Source: Streptomyces sp. NRRL WC-3618
GTDB taxonomy: Bacteria > Actinomycetota > Actinomycetes > Streptomycetales > Streptomycetaceae
DNA: 23,252 bases
Direction of reading: 5' to 3'
NCBI RefSeq assembly: GCF_001280005.1
Contig: NZ_LGDW01000067.1
Span: forward strand, 1-23,252
The position numbers and the translations under genes were made by a program. The notes beneath the pieces are model-generated. The model was not told the origin of the DNA, made no database searches, and saw only the letters and a list, made by a program, of their open reading frames with translations. Below are positions 1-9,584 of this stretch, piece after piece. Numbering within the stretch: position 1 is the stretch's first letter; the number at the start of each line of letters is the position of its first letter.

Positions 1-849
1 GACTGGGTCGGCGGGCGCTACTCGTTCGACTCGGCGATCGGGCTGTCGCTGATGATCGCGATCGGGCCGGAGCGGTTCCGGGAGATGCTGGACGGGTTCG
101 CGCTGGTCGACGACCACTTCCGCACGGCTCCCGCGGAGGGCAATGTGCCGCTGCTGCTGGGCCTGTTGGGCATCTGGTACGGGAACTTCTTCGGTGCGCA
201 GTCGCATGCTGTGCTGCCCTACTCGCACTATCTGTCCAAGTTCACCGCGTACTTGCAGCAGCTGGACATGGAGTCCAACGGCAAGTCTGTCGGGCGTGAC
301 GGGCTGCCGGTGGAGTGGGAGACGGGGCCGGTGGTGTGGGGCACGCCCGGGACGAACGGGCAGCACGCGTACTACCAGTTGATCCACCAGGGGACGAAGC
401 TGATTCCGGCTGACTTCATCGGGTTCGCCGAGCCGGTGGGGGAGTTGAGCGAGGGGCTCAAGGGGCAGCACGACCTGTTGATGGCCAACTTCTTCGCGCA
501 GACGCAGGCGTTGGCGTTCGGGAAGACGCCGGAGGAGGTGCGGGGGGAGGGGGTGCCGGAGGAACTGGTCGCCCATAAGACGTTCCGGGGGAACCATCCG
601 ACGACAACTGTGTTGGCGCGGGAGTTGACTCCGTCTGTGCTGGGGCAGTTGATCGCGTTGTACGAGCACAAGGTGTTCGTGCAGGGGGCGGTGTGGAACG
701 TCGACTCGTTCGACCAGTGGGGGGTTGAGTTGGGGAAGGTGCTGGCGACGCGGGTTGAGCCGGCGTTGACGGAGGGGGTGGAGGTGGCGGGGCTGGATGC
801 GTCCACTGCGGCGCTGGTTGCCGTGTATCGGGGGTTGCGCGGGAGGTAG
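1..849 (+). CDS. pgi: Glucose-6-phosphate isomerase, C-terminal part (5' end outside window)
   Basis: Pgi interconverts glucose 6-phosphate and fructose 6-phosphate in the cytosol, linking glycolysis to the pentose phosphate genes that follow. The frame is open from base 1, so the gene begins upstream and only 282 residues (about half of a normal 550-residue enzyme) are here. The first residues, DWVGGRYS followed by FDSAIGLS, match the first PGI family signature. The second signature is [15 protein letters not shown], close to the C terminus, where the catalytic lysine is expected. The ATG at 52 is internal and not a start. The gene ends in TAG and converges on pgl. Identification is secure; the N-terminal half cannot be judged. 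Confidence 0.96.
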   Translation, partial: DWVGGRYSFDSAIGLSLMIAIGPERFREMLDGFALVDDHFRTAPAEGNVPLLLGLLGIWYGNFFGAQSHAVLPYSHYLSKFTAYLQQLDMESNGKSVGRDGLPVEWETGPVVWGTPGTNGQHAYYQLIHQGTKLIPADFIGFAEPVGELSEGLKGQHDLLMANFFAQTQALAFGKTPEEVRGEGVPEELVAHKTFRGNHPTTTVLARELTPSVLGQLIALYEHKVFVQGAVWNVDSFDQWGVELGKVLATRVEPALTEGVEVAGLDASTAALVAVYRGLRGR

Positions 850-889
850 GGGGTTTGTTTCGCCCCCGCCACCCTTACCCGTCCCGTCC

Positions 890-907
890 CTGGGGCTGCC
901 GCCCCAG
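890..907 (+). terminator. Hairpin after pgi, part of a dispersed GC-rich element
   Basis: A 7-bp perfect stem (CTGGGGC / GCCCCAG) with a TGCC loop lies 41 nt after the pgi stop. There is no T run, as is common in high-GC actinomycetes. The same wording (ccctggggctgccgccccag) recurs between many Streptomyces genes as I recall, so it may be a repeat element that also ends transcription. Confidence 0.4.
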
Positions 908-930
908 ACCCCGCTGTCGGCCCTGAAGGG

Positions 931-956
931 GCCTTGTCCTCAAACGCCGGACGGGC
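931..956. repeat. Dispersed intergenic repeat, copy 1
   Basis: A 26-nt unit containing tcctcaaacgccggacggg. It recurs at 1031-1056 with one mismatch, exactly 100 bp downstream. I recognise this wording as a short element found between genes throughout Streptomyces genomes. Its function is unknown. Confidence 0.7.
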
Positions 957-1030
957 TGGGGGGCCGGGCCTGGGCTTGATAGAAGCGGCAAACGGATGGG
1001 TGGGTGGGAAACACGACCTGGGCTGGAGGA

Positions 1031-1056
1031 GCCTCGTCCTCAAACGCCGGACGGGC
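1031..1056. repeat. Dispersed intergenic repeat, copy 2
   Basis: Second copy of the unit at 931-956 (25 of 26 positions identical, same orientation). Its 3' end forms the left arm of the hairpin at 1053-1083, so here the repeat appears built into a terminator. Confidence 0.7.
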
Positions 1057-1083
1057 GGGGGCGTAAACGTTGCGCCCCCGCCC
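1053..1083. terminator. Probable bidirectional terminator between pgi and pgl
   Basis: Perfect 11-bp inverted repeat, GGGCGGGGGCG / CGCCCCCGCCC, with a 9-nt loop. It lies 25 nt beyond the pgl stop and in the convergent gap after pgi, so it could stop transcription from both sides. Confidence 0.6.
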
Positions 1084-1108
1084 TTGCCCTGGTCGGTGCC
1101 CGGGGTGG

Positions 1109-1890
1109 TCAGGCGGATGCCGGTGGGTACAGGGTTCTCGGGAGTTGGGAGGCTGCTGGGGCGTCCAGTAGCCACAGGGTGCGTTGTCTGCCGTAGGCGC
1201 CTGCCGCCGGGGCCTGGATCTCGCCCGCGCCCGACAGGGCGATGGCCGCCGCCCCGGCCTTGTCCTCGCCCGCTGCCAGCAGCCATACCTCGCGGGCCGC
1301 GCGGATCGCCGGGAGGGTCAGGGTGACCCGGGTCGGCGGGGGCTTCGGGGCGCCGTGGACGCCTACGACCGTGCGTTCCGTCTCCCGGACCGCGGGCAGC
1401 TCCGGGAAGAGCGACGCCACGTGGGTGTCCGGGCCCACGCCCAGCATCAGGACGTCGAAGGTCGGGACCGGGCCGTGGTTCTCAGGGCCCGCAGCCTTGG
1501 CCAGCTCCGCCGCGTACGCCTCAGCCGCCGCGTCCACGTCGGAGCCGTACGGGCCGTCCGACGCGGGCATGGCGTGGACGCGAGCCGGGTCCAGCGGCAC
1601 CGCGTCCAGCAGTGCCGCCTTCGCCTGGGTGACGTTGCGGTCCGGGTCGCCCTCGGGCAGGAAGCGTTCGTCGCCCCACCACAGGTCGAGCCGCGCCCAG
1701 TCGATCGCGTCCCGGGCGGGCGCGGAGGCCAGGGCGGCCAGCAGACCGTTGCCGTTGCGGCCGCCGGTGAGCACCACCGACGCCGATCCCCGCGAGGCCT
1801 GCGCGTCCACGATCCTCGTGATCAGGCGGGCCGCCGCGGCTTCCGCCATCAGCTCCTTGTCGCGGTGGACGACGAGCTGCGGTGCCGTAC

Positions 1891-1894
<4 letters not shown>
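1109..1894 (-). CDS. pgl: 6-phosphogluconolactonase
   Basis: Hydrolyses 6-phosphogluconolactone, the product of Zwf, to 6-phosphogluconate (second step of the oxidative pentose phosphate pathway, cytosol). The 261 residues are the normal length. Motifs of the family are WGDER at 73-77, LGVGPDTHVASLFPE at 151-165 with the expected catalytic His158, and KPPPTRVTLT at 184-193. The usual GGSTP-like phosphate loop reads TGGRNGNG at 43-50, which is a variation. The start is GTG at 1894-1892, overlapping the opcA stop by 4 nt (GTGA), so translation is probably coupled. It is the last gene of the tkt-tal-zwf-opcA-pgl operon. Confidence 0.95.
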
Positions 1895-2969
<1,075 letters not shown>

Positions 2970-2973
<4 letters not shown>

Positions 2974-4493
2974 GGGCGCCGCCAGCTCCGTCCGTCACGT
3001 TCGAGCATTTCGTCGGCCTCGACGGGGCCCCACGTGCCCGAGGGGTACTGCGCGGGCTTGCCGTGCCTGTCCCAGTACTGCTCGATCGGGTCGAGGATCC
3101 GCCAGGACAGTTCGACCTCCTCGGTGCGCGGGAAGAGGTTGGAGTCGCCGAGGAGGACGTCCAGGATCAGACGCTCGTACGCCTCCGGGCTCGACTCCGT
3201 GAACGACTCGCCGTACGCGAAGTCCATGGACACGTCCCGGATCTCCATCGAGGTGCCGGGCACCTTGGAGCCGAAGCGGACCGTGATGCCCTCGTCGGGC
3301 TGGACGCGGATGACGATCGCGTTCTGGCCCAGTTCCTCCGTCGCCGTGTGGTCGAAGGGGGAGTGGGGGGCCCGCTGGAACACGACCGCGATCTCCGTCA
3401 CCCGGCGGCCCAGACGCTTGCCGGTGCGCAGGTAGAAGGGGACGCCCGCCCAGCGGCGGTTGTCCACCTCGACCTTGATCGCCGCGTAGGTGTCGGTCTT
3501 CGAATTGGGGTCGATGCCGTCTTCCTGGAGATAGCCGATGGCCTTCTCGCCACCCTGCCAGCCCGCCGCGTACTGCCCGCGGACCGTGTCCTTGCCCAGG
3601 TCCTGCGGCAGCTTGACCGCACCGAGGACCTTGGTCTTCTCGGCGGCCAGCGCGTCCGCGTCGAAGGACGACGGCTCCTCCATGGCCGTGAGGGCCATCA
3701 GCTGGAGAAGGTGGTTCTGGATGACGTCACGGGCCGCGCCGATGCCGTCGTAGTAGCCGGCCCGGCCGCCGATGCCGATGTCCTCGGCCATCGTGATCTG
3801 CACGTGGTCCACGAAGGACCGGTTCCAGATCGGCTCGAACATCTGGTTGGCGAAGCGGAGCGCCAGGATGTTCTGGACGGTCTCCTTGCCGAGGTAGTGG
3901 TCGATCCGGAAGACCTGGTCCGGGGCGAAGACCTCCTCGACGGTCGTGTTGAGCTCCTCGGCCGACGTGAGGTCGTGCCCGAAGGGCTTCTCGATGACCG
4001 CGCGCCGCCAGGAACCGTTGTCCTGATCGGCCAGACCGTGCTTCTTCAGCTGCTTGATGACCACCGGGAAGGCGGACGGCGGCACGGAGAGGTAGAAGGC
4101 GAAGTTGCCGCCCGTCCCCTGCGCCTTGTCCAGCTCATCGATCGTCGAGCGCAGCCGCTCGAAGGACTCGTCGTCGTCGAAGGTGCCCTGGACGAAGCGC
4201 ATCCCCTGGATGAGCTGCTGCCAGACCTCCTCACGAAACGGCGTACGGGCGTGCTCCTTGACGGCGTCGTGGACCTCCGCCGCGAAGTCCTCGTTCGCCC
4301 ATTCACGGCGGGCGAAACCGACGAGGGAGAAGCCCGGTGGCAGCAACCCGCGATTGGCGAGGTCGTACACGGCAGGCATCAGCTTTTTGCGTGACAGGTC
4401 GCCAGTGACCCCGAAGATGACCAGGCCCGACGGCCCCGCGATACGCGGGAGCCGTCGGTCTGCGGGGTCACGCAGCGGGTTGCTGCTTGACAA
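2970..4493 (-). CDS. zwf: Glucose-6-phosphate 1-dehydrogenase
   Basis: Oxidises glucose 6-phosphate to 6-phosphogluconolactone with reduction of NADP (first step of the oxidative pentose phosphate pathway). It has 507 residues, normal length. The N-terminal nucleotide-binding motif is FGVTGDLSRKK (27-37). EKPFG is at 168-172 and the substrate-binding active site RIDHYLGKE at 196-204, with His199 and Lys203. The start is TTG at 4493-4491. It is supported by GGAGG at 4503-4507, 9 nt upstream and inside the end of tal, and by the 4-nt gap after the tal stop; no ATG is better placed. The stop overlaps the opcA start. Confidence 0.96.
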
Positions 4494-4497
4494 GATT

Positions 4498-5616
4498 TCA
4501 GCCCTCCGAAGGGGCGAGGCGCGCCAGTTCCGCCTCGGTCGACTTGAGCAGGTCGTTCCAGGACGTCTCGAACTTCTCGACGCCCTCGTCCTCGAGGAGC
4601 TGGACCACTTCGTCGTACGAGATGCCGAGCTTCTCGACCGCGTCGAGTTCGGCGCGAGCCTGCTCGTACGTACCGGCGATGGTGTTGCCGGTGATCTGCC
4701 CGTGGTCCTCGGCGGCGAACATGGTCGCCTCCGGCATGGTGTTCACCGTGTTCGGCGCGACCAGGTCGTCGACGTACAGGGTGTCCTTGTACGCGGGGTC
4801 CTTGACGCCGGTCGAGGCCCACAGCGGACGCTGCTTGTTGGCCTGCGCCTTGTCGAGGGCCGCCCAGCGGTCCGAACCGAAGACCTCCTCGTACGCCTGG
4901 TAGGCGAGCCGCGCGTTGGCCAGACCGGCCTTGCCGCGGGCGGCCTTGGCCTCGTCGGTGCCCAGCGCGTCGATCCGCTTGTCGATCTCGGTGTCCACGC
5001 GGGACACGAAGAAGGACGCCACGGAGTGGATCTTCGACAGGTCCAGGCCGCGCTCCTTGGCCTTCTCCAGGCCGGCCAGGTAGGCGTCCATGACCGCGCG
5101 GTAGCGCTCCAGCGAGAAGATCAGCGTGACGTTGACGCTGATCCCGAGGCCGATGACCTCGGTGATCGCCGGGAGACCCGCCTTGCTGGCCGGGATCTTG
5201 ATCAGGGTGTTCGGCCGGTCCACCAGCCAGGCAAGCTGCTTGGCCTCGGCGACGGTCGCCAGGGTGTTGTGGGCGAGACGGGGGTCGACCTCGATCGACA
5301 CCCGGCCGTCCTGGCCCTGCGTCGAGTCGAAGACCGGACGCAGGATGTCGGCGGCGTCACGGACGTCCGCCGTCGTGATCATGCGGATGGCCTCTTCGAC
5401 CGTGACCTTGCGGGCGGCGAGCTCGGTGAGCTGCGGCTCGTAGCCGTCACCGCTGCTGATCGCCTTCTGGAAGATCGACGGGTTGGTCGTGACGCCCACG
5501 ACGTGCTGCTGGTCGATCAGCTCGGCAAGGTTGCCCGAGGTGATCCGCTGGCGCGACAGGTCGTCCAGCCAGATCGCCACGCCTTCCTCGGAAAGGCGCT
5601 TGAGTGCGTCTGTCAT
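4498..5616 (-). CDS. tal: Transaldolase
   Basis: Transfers a dihydroxyacetone unit between sugar phosphates (sedoheptulose 7-phosphate plus glyceraldehyde 3-phosphate to erythrose 4-phosphate plus fructose 6-phosphate). The 372 residues match the longer actinobacterial and plant-like class. [14 protein letters not shown] (40-53) is the first family signature. [12 protein letters not shown] (136-147) carries the Schiff-base lysine, Lys140. The frame stays open 156 codons further upstream, but ATG at 5616-5614 begins the conserved [12 protein letters not shown] and has AGGAG about 10 nt upstream. The upstream extension overlaps tkt and is spurious. It lies 34 nt after tkt and 4 nt before zwf. 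Confidence 0.96.
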   Translation of the reverse strand: MTDALKRLSEEGVAIWLDDLSRQRITSGNLAELIDQQHVVGVTTNPSIFQKAISSGDGYEPQLTELAARKVTVEEAIRMITTADVRDAADILRPVFDSTQGQDGRVSIEVDPRLAHNTLATVAEAKQLAWLVDRPNTLIKIPASKAGLPAITEVIGLGISVNVTLIFSLERYRAVMDAYLAGLEKAKERGLDLSKIHSVASFFVSRVDTEIDKRIDALGTDEAKAARGKAGLANARLAYQAYEEVFGSDRWAALDKAQANKQRPLWASTGVKDPAYKDTLYVDDLVAPNTVNTMPEATMFAAEDHGQITGNTIAGTYEQARAELDAVEKLGISYDEVVQLLEDEGVEKFETSWNDLLKSTEAELARLAPSEG

Positions 5617-5650
5617 GGAAATGCATCTCCTACGTGTCGTGATGTCAGCG

Positions 5651-7690
5651 TCAGCGCTGAGCTGCGGCGATCGATTCCCGAGCCTTGGCGGCCACGTTCT
5701 CGGCAGTGAAGCCGAACTCCTCGAAGAGGACCTTGCCGTCGGCCGAAGCACCGAAGTGCTCCAGGGAAACGATGCGGCCCGCGTCCCCGACGTACTTGTG
5801 CCACGTGAGACCGATACCGGCCTCGACCGCGACCCGTGCCTTGACGGACGGGAGCAGAACGCTCTCCCGGTACCCCTGGTCCTGCTCCTCGAACCACTCC
5901 ACGGACGGCATCGACACGACTCGCGTCGGCACACCCTCCGCCTGGAGCAGCTCACGGGCGCCGACGGCCACGTGGACCTCGGAACCGGTGGCGATGAGGA
6001 TGACCTCGGGGGTGCCGCCCTCGGCCTCGAAGAGCACGTAACCGCCCTTCGCCGCATCCTCGTTGGCCTCGTACGTCGGCACACCTTGGCGGGTCAGCGC
6101 GAGGCCGTGCGGGGCGCCCTTGCCGAAGACCTTCGTCCAGCGCTTCAGGATCTCGCGCCAGGCGATGGCCGTCTCGTTGGCGTCCGCCGGGCGGACGACG
6201 TTCAGACCCGGGATGGCACGCAGCGACGCGATGTGCTCGACCGGCTGGTGCGTCGGGCCGTCCTCGCCGAGGCCGATGGAGTCGTGCGTCCACACGTACG
6301 TCACCGGCACGTGCATCAGCGCGGACAGCCGCACCGCGTTGCGCATGTAGTCGGAGAAGACGAGGAAAGTACCGCCGTAGACACGGGTGTTGCCGTGCAG
6401 GGCGATGCCGTTCATCTCGGCGGCCATCGAGTGCTCGCGGATACCGAAGTGGATCGTGCGGCCGTAAGGGTCGATGGTGGTGTTGTTCGAGCCGGCCAGG
6501 TCGGCCGAGCCGCCCCACAGCTCCGGGATGACCGCGCCGAGCGCCTGCAGGACCTTGCCAGACGCGGCACGCGTGGCGACACCCTTGCCCGCCTCGAAGA
6601 CCGGGAGCTTCTCCTCCCAGCCCGTGGGCAGTTCACCCGCGGCGATACGGTCGAACTCGGCGGCGCGCTCCGGGTTGTTGTCGCGCCACTCCTGGAACGA
6701 CTTCTCCCACTCGGCCTTGGCCTGACGGCCGCGCTCCAGCGCCTCGCGGGTGTGGTTCAGGACGGCGTCCGAGACCTCGAAGGACTGCTCCGGGTCGAAG
6801 CCGAGGACGCGCTTGGTGGCCGCGACCTCGTCGTCACCGAGCGCCGAGCCGTGCGCCGCCTCGGTGTTCTGCGCGTTCGGGGCCGGCCAGGCGATGATCG
6901 AGCGCATCGCGATGAACGACGGCTTGTCCGTGACCGCCTTGGCGGCCTGGACGGCGTTGTAGATGGCGTGCGGGTCGAGGTCGCCGTCCGGCTTCGGGGC
7001 GATCCGCTGCACGTGCCAGCCATACGCCTCGTACCGCTTGGCCACGTCCTCGGAGACGGCCGTCTCGGTGTCGCCCTCGATCGAGATGTGGTTGTCGTCC
7101 CACAGCAGGACCAGGTTGCCGAGCTTCTGGTGGCCGGCCAGCGAGGACGCCTCCGCGGAGATGCCTTCCTGGAGGCAGCCGTCACCGGCGATCGCGAAGA
7201 TGAAGTGGTCGAACGGGGACTCCCCTACGGGGGCCTCCGGGTCGAACAGACCGCGCTCGTAGCGGGCGGCCATCGCCATGCCCACGGCGTTGGCGACACC
7301 CTGGCCGAGCGGACCGGTCGTCGTCTCGACGCCCGTCGTGTGCCCGTACTCCGGGTGACCGGGGGTCTTGGAACCCCACGTCCTAAAGGCCTTCAGGTCA
7401 TCCAGCTCCAGACCGAAACCGGCCAGGAAGAGCTGGGTGTAGAGGGTCAGGGACGAGTGGCCGGCGGACAGCACGAAACGGTCGCGCCCGACCCAGTCGG
7501 CGTCCGCCGGGTCGTGCCGCATCACCTTCTGGAAGAGGGTGTACGCGGCGGGGGCCAGGCTCATCGCCGTACCGGGATGGCCGTTACCGACCTTCTGTAC
7601 GGCATCGGCGGCCAGGACGCGGGCGGTGTCGACGGCCCGCTGGTCCAACTCGGTCCACTCGAGGTCTGTGGTGGTCGGCTTGGTGCTCAC
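5651..7690 (-). CDS. tkt: Transketolase
   Basis: Thiamine diphosphate enzyme that moves two-carbon units between ketose and aldose phosphates; first gene of the pentose phosphate operon. Visible marks are GNGHPG at 36-41, TTGPLGQG at 124-131, the cofactor motif from AGDGCLQEG to DDN (168-200), [12 protein letters not shown] at 394-405, and FGIREHSM with the catalytic Glu419. The C-terminal domain is complete, ending [10 protein letters not shown]. It has 679 residues. The segment between SNNTTID and PYGRTIHFG is unusually short; related enzymes, as I recall, carry roughly 15-20 more residues here. The start is GTG at 7690-7688, with AGGAG 12 nt upstream, a rather long spacing. Confidence 0.96.
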   Translation of the reverse strand: MSTKPTTTDLEWTELDQRAVDTARVLAADAVQKVGNGHPGTAMSLAPAAYTLFQKVMRHDPADADWVGRDRFVLSAGHSSLTLYTQLFLAGFGLELDDLKAFRTWGSKTPGHPEYGHTTGVETTTGPLGQGVANAVGMAMAARYERGLFDPEAPVGESPFDHFIFAIAGDGCLQEGISAEASSLAGHQKLGNLVLLWDDNHISIEGDTETAVSEDVAKRYEAYGWHVQRIAPKPDGDLDPHAIYNAVQAAKAVTDKPSFIAMRSIIAWPAPNAQNTEAAHGSALGDDEVAATKRVLGFDPEQSFEVSDAVLNHTREALERGRQAKAEWEKSFQEWRDNNPERAAEFDRIAAGELPTGWEEKLPVFEAGKGVATRAASGKVLQALGAVIPELWGGSADLAGSNNTTIDPYGRTIHFGIREHSMAAEMNGIALHGNTRVYGGTFLVFSDYMRNAVRLSALMHVPVTYVWTHDSIGLGEDGPTHQPVEHIASLRAIPGLNVVRPADANETAIAWREILKRWTKVFGKGAPHGLALTRQGVPTYEANEDAAKGGYVLFEAEGGTPEVILIATGSEVHVAVGARELLQAEGVPTRVVSMPSVEWFEEQDQGYRESVLLPSVKARVAVEAGIGLTWHKYVGDAGRIVSLEHFGASADGKVLFEEFGFTAENVAAKARESIAAAQR

Positions 7691-8048
7691 CCTGGGTCAG
7701 GGCTCCTCTCCACATGTCTAATGCCGGTGTCCTTGGTGTCCACCGGCTGCCGGGGGCTGACACCCTCGGCCTTTGCCGAGCCTACCCTCGGAAGAACGCG
7801 TAGTAATTCGAGTCATTCCAGACTGTGGGACAGCTTGGCCGCCGCCTTCCGACCGCTGCCGGACTGCAATACGAAGCGGGCCCTCCGAGTACTCAATTGA
7901 GCCCCGTCCCGCTCGTCACAAAGCACCCCTCAACACGACCCCACCCCCGCGAAGGGCGGGGTCTGGGCAACGTCTAGAGTGGCGTGGTAAGCGCGAGCCT
8001 TTGCCGGGACTTCACAGCCGGGGGCTTGTTGGAATGTCTCTGTCAGGG
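7691..8048. promoter_or_regulatory. Divergent tkt / ctaB promoter region (358 nt)
   Basis: No convincing gene lies here, although one frame stays open into ctaB. It should hold promoters for the pentose phosphate operon (minus) and ctaB (plus), but none is clear. On the minus strand, TGGACA (7742-7737) and TAGACA (7720-7715) are 16 nt apart, a weak pair. Other structure includes CTCGGC-cttt-GCCGAG at 7765-7780, the 10-bp palindrome ctcaattgag at 7892-7901, and a hairpin with one mismatch at 7937-7963 (GACCCC..GGGGTC outer arms). On the plus strand, TAGAGT near 7975 could be a -10. Confidence 0.45.
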
Positions 8049-9002
8049 GTGTGCGTGACGGCCGTTGAATCCCGTCCAGCGGGGATTATCGGGACGAGCC
8101 AGAGCCCGGGCCGACGGCCGTTCGGGGCCCGGGTCATGGCGTTCGTTGCTCTCACGAAGCCGCGGATCATCGAGCTGCTGCTCATCACCACGGTTCCGGT
8201 GATGTTCCTCGCGCAGCAGGGGGTGCCGGACCTCGGACTGGTCCTCCTCACCTGCCTCGGCGGCTACCTCTCCGCGGGCGGCGCCAACGCGCTCAACATG
8301 TACATCGACCGTGACATCGACGCGCTCATGGACCGCACCTCGCAGCGTCCGCTGGTCACCGGCATGGTCAGCCCGCGCGAGTGCCTGGCCTTCGGTGTCA
8401 CCCTCGCCGTCGTCGCCACCCTCCTGTTCGGCCTCACGGTCAACTGGCTGTCGGCCTGGCTGTCGCTGGGCGCGCTCCTCTTCTACGTGGTCGTTTACAC
8501 GATGATCCTCAAGCGGCGGACGTCGCAGAACATCGTGTGGGGCGGCATCGCGGGCTGTATGCCGGTCCTCATCGGCTGGTCCGCCGTCACTAACTCGCTC
8601 TCCTGGGCGCCGCTGATCCTCTTCCTGGTCATCTTCTTCTGGACCCCGCCGCACTACTGGCCGCTGTCCATGAAGGTGCGGGACGACTACGCGCGCGTGG
8701 GCGTCCCGATGCTCCCGGTCATCGCCTCCAACAAGACGGTCGCCCGGCAGATCGTGGCGTACAGCTGGGCGATGGTCTTCGTCTCCCTGCTGCTCACGCC
8801 GCTCGGCTACACCGGCTGGTTCTACACGGCGGTCGCGCTGGCGGCGGGCGGCTGGTGGCTGTGGGAGGCGCACGGGCTGCAGAACAGGGCGAAGGCGGAG
8901 GTGACCGGCGGGAAGCTGAAGGAGATGCGGCTGTTCCACTGGTCGATCACCTATGTGTCGCTGCTGTTCGTGGCTGTCGCGGTGGATCCCTTCCTTCGGT
9001 GA
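8049..9002 (+). CDS. ctaB: Protoheme IX farnesyltransferase (heme O synthase)
   Basis: Integral membrane prenyltransferase that adds a farnesyl group to heme B to give heme O, the precursor CtaA converts to heme A. The UbiA-family aspartate motif is [15 protein letters not shown] (83-97). A second polar loop contains [17 protein letters not shown]. Hydrophobic segments fill the rest, consistent with 8-9 membrane helices. The start is uncertain: GTG 8049 (317 aa, chosen), ATG 8034 and GTG 8055 are all in frame and none has an ideal ribosome site; AGGGG at 8045-8049 would suit 8055. The reading frame extends back to 7773, but that part is not conserved-looking. It is divergent from tkt, as in other actinobacteria. 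Confidence 0.94.
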   Translation: MCVTAVESRPAGIIGTSQSPGRRPFGARVMAFVALTKPRIIELLLITTVPVMFLAQQGVPDLGLVLLTCLGGYLSAGGANALNMYIDRDIDALMDRTSQRPLVTGMVSPRECLAFGVTLAVVATLLFGLTVNWLSAWLSLGALLFYVVVYTMILKRRTSQNIVWGGIAGCMPVLIGWSAVTNSLSWAPLILFLVIFFWTPPHYWPLSMKVRDDYARVGVPMLPVIASNKTVARQIVAYSWAMVFVSLLLTPLGYTGWFYTAVALAAGGWWLWEAHGLQNRAKAEVTGGKLKEMRLFHWSITYVSLLFVAVAVDPFLR

Positions 9003-9034
9003 CTCTTCTGTGGTCGGCTGCCGGTCCGCTGTGG

Positions 9035-9054
9035 CTGGTCGCGCAGTTCCCCGC
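9035..9054. repeat. Dispersed Streptomyces intergenic motif downstream of ctaB
   Basis: The 20-nt string ctggtcgcgcagttccccgc is one I recognise as a very common intergenic element in Streptomyces, usually followed by a GC-rich hairpin. The hairpin half is degenerate here (ctccctgaaggcgc). Recognition is from memory. Confidence 0.5.
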
Positions 9055-9073
9055 TCCCTGAAGGCGCTCCTGT

Positions 9074-9111
9074 CGCCCGGGGCGCGTGGTCAAGGCCACG
9101 CACCCCGGGCG
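9074..9111 (+). terminator. Strong hairpin after ctaB
   Basis: A 9-bp and a 6-bp perfect stem separated by one C/A mismatch, closed by the loop TCAAGG (arms CGCCCGGGG-c-GCGTGG and CCACGC-a-CCCCGGGCG). It is followed within 9 nt by TTT. It lies 72 nt after the ctaB stop and ends just before the promoter of the next gene, so it most likely terminates ctaB. Confidence 0.6.
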
Positions 9112-9134
9112 TCGCCGTTTGATCTACCCGTCGG

Positions 9135-9140
9135 TAGCAT
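9135..9140 (+). promoter_or_regulatory. -10 element TAGCAT for a leaderless transcript
   Basis: TAGCAT fits TANNNT and is followed by exactly 7 nt and then the ATG at 9148. The expected transcription start therefore falls at or next to the start codon. There is no Shine-Dalgarno sequence before the ATG (cctggcc). The -35 region is not recognisable. Confidence 0.5.
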
Positions 9141-9147
9141 CCTGGCC

Positions 9148-9465
9148 ATGGCAGACGACACGCAGGAGCGCAGGGCGGCCAAGCTCGCCAAGCAGATCAA
9201 CGGCTTCGCCAAGCAGCACGGCGGCGCCGAGGGGCAGGTGGCGTACATCGGGGAGCGCGGGGCGCGGATCGTGCTCGTCGGCGCGGACGGCGGCTGGGGT
9301 GACCTGGTGGCCCCCACGTACGCGATCGCCCAGCAGGCCGTCGAGAAGGCCGGCATCACCGTCCACGAGGACTTCGACGGCGAGTTCGCCGCCAAGGTGA
9401 CCACCGGCCCGTACGAGTGGACGCGCATGGCGGGCATTCAGGTGGGCGGGCCGGGCAAGCCGTGA
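9148..9465 (+). CDS. Conserved-looking hypothetical protein, 105 aa
   Basis: I do not recognise a named family. It is a small soluble protein with no signal peptide or membrane segment. It begins MADDTQERRAAKLAKQ, a charged probable helix, followed by alternating strand-like stretches (GQVAYIGERGARIVLVGADGG, then WGDLVAPTYAIAQQAVEKAG) and ends with EWTRMAGIQVGG. Codon use and GC pattern agree with real coding. The frame is open from 8953, but ATG 9148 is chosen because a -10 element sits 7 nt before it and there is no ribosome site. It stands alone between ctaB and the amidohydrolase-like gene, with its own promoter. Confidence 0.8.
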   Translation: MADDTQERRAAKLAKQINGFAKQHGGAEGQVAYIGERGARIVLVGADGGWGDLVAPTYAIAQQAVEKAGITVHEDFDGEFAAKVTTGPYEWTRMAGIQVGGPGKP

Positions 9466-9584
9466 GGCGCGGGAAGTGGCCGGTCGGCGCCGGTCGTTCC
9501 CACGGGGTGTGCGCGAGCAGCACCTGATCGCCGGTTCACCCGTTAGGACCTTGAGAACACAACGGTCCGACACGGGGAGCCCGG

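Noticed and set aside
3063..4394. 443-codon open frame opposite zwf
   Set aside because: Same kind of antisense shadow; no family motif, and zwf is certain.
5483..7900. 805-codon open frame on the + strand opposite tal and tkt
   Set aside because: Antisense to two well-recognised enzymes. The predicted protein is Arg/Val/Gly-rich low-complexity sequence, the usual by-product of high GC third positions on the other strand.
7937..7963. Hairpin before ctaB considered as a terminator or riboswitch
   Set aside because: There is no gene on the + strand upstream for it to terminate, the stem has a mismatch and no T tail, and no known riboswitch pattern is visible. Kept only as a note in the intergenic entry.
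7773..8048. N-terminal extension of CtaB from 7773
   Set aside because: The extra 92 residues are not membrane or UbiA-like and fill the divergent promoter region.
9546..9568. GGACC-N13-GGTCC inverted repeat before the amidohydrolase-like gene
   Set aside because: The arms are only 5 bp in very GC-rich DNA and no promoter could be matched to it; likely chance.
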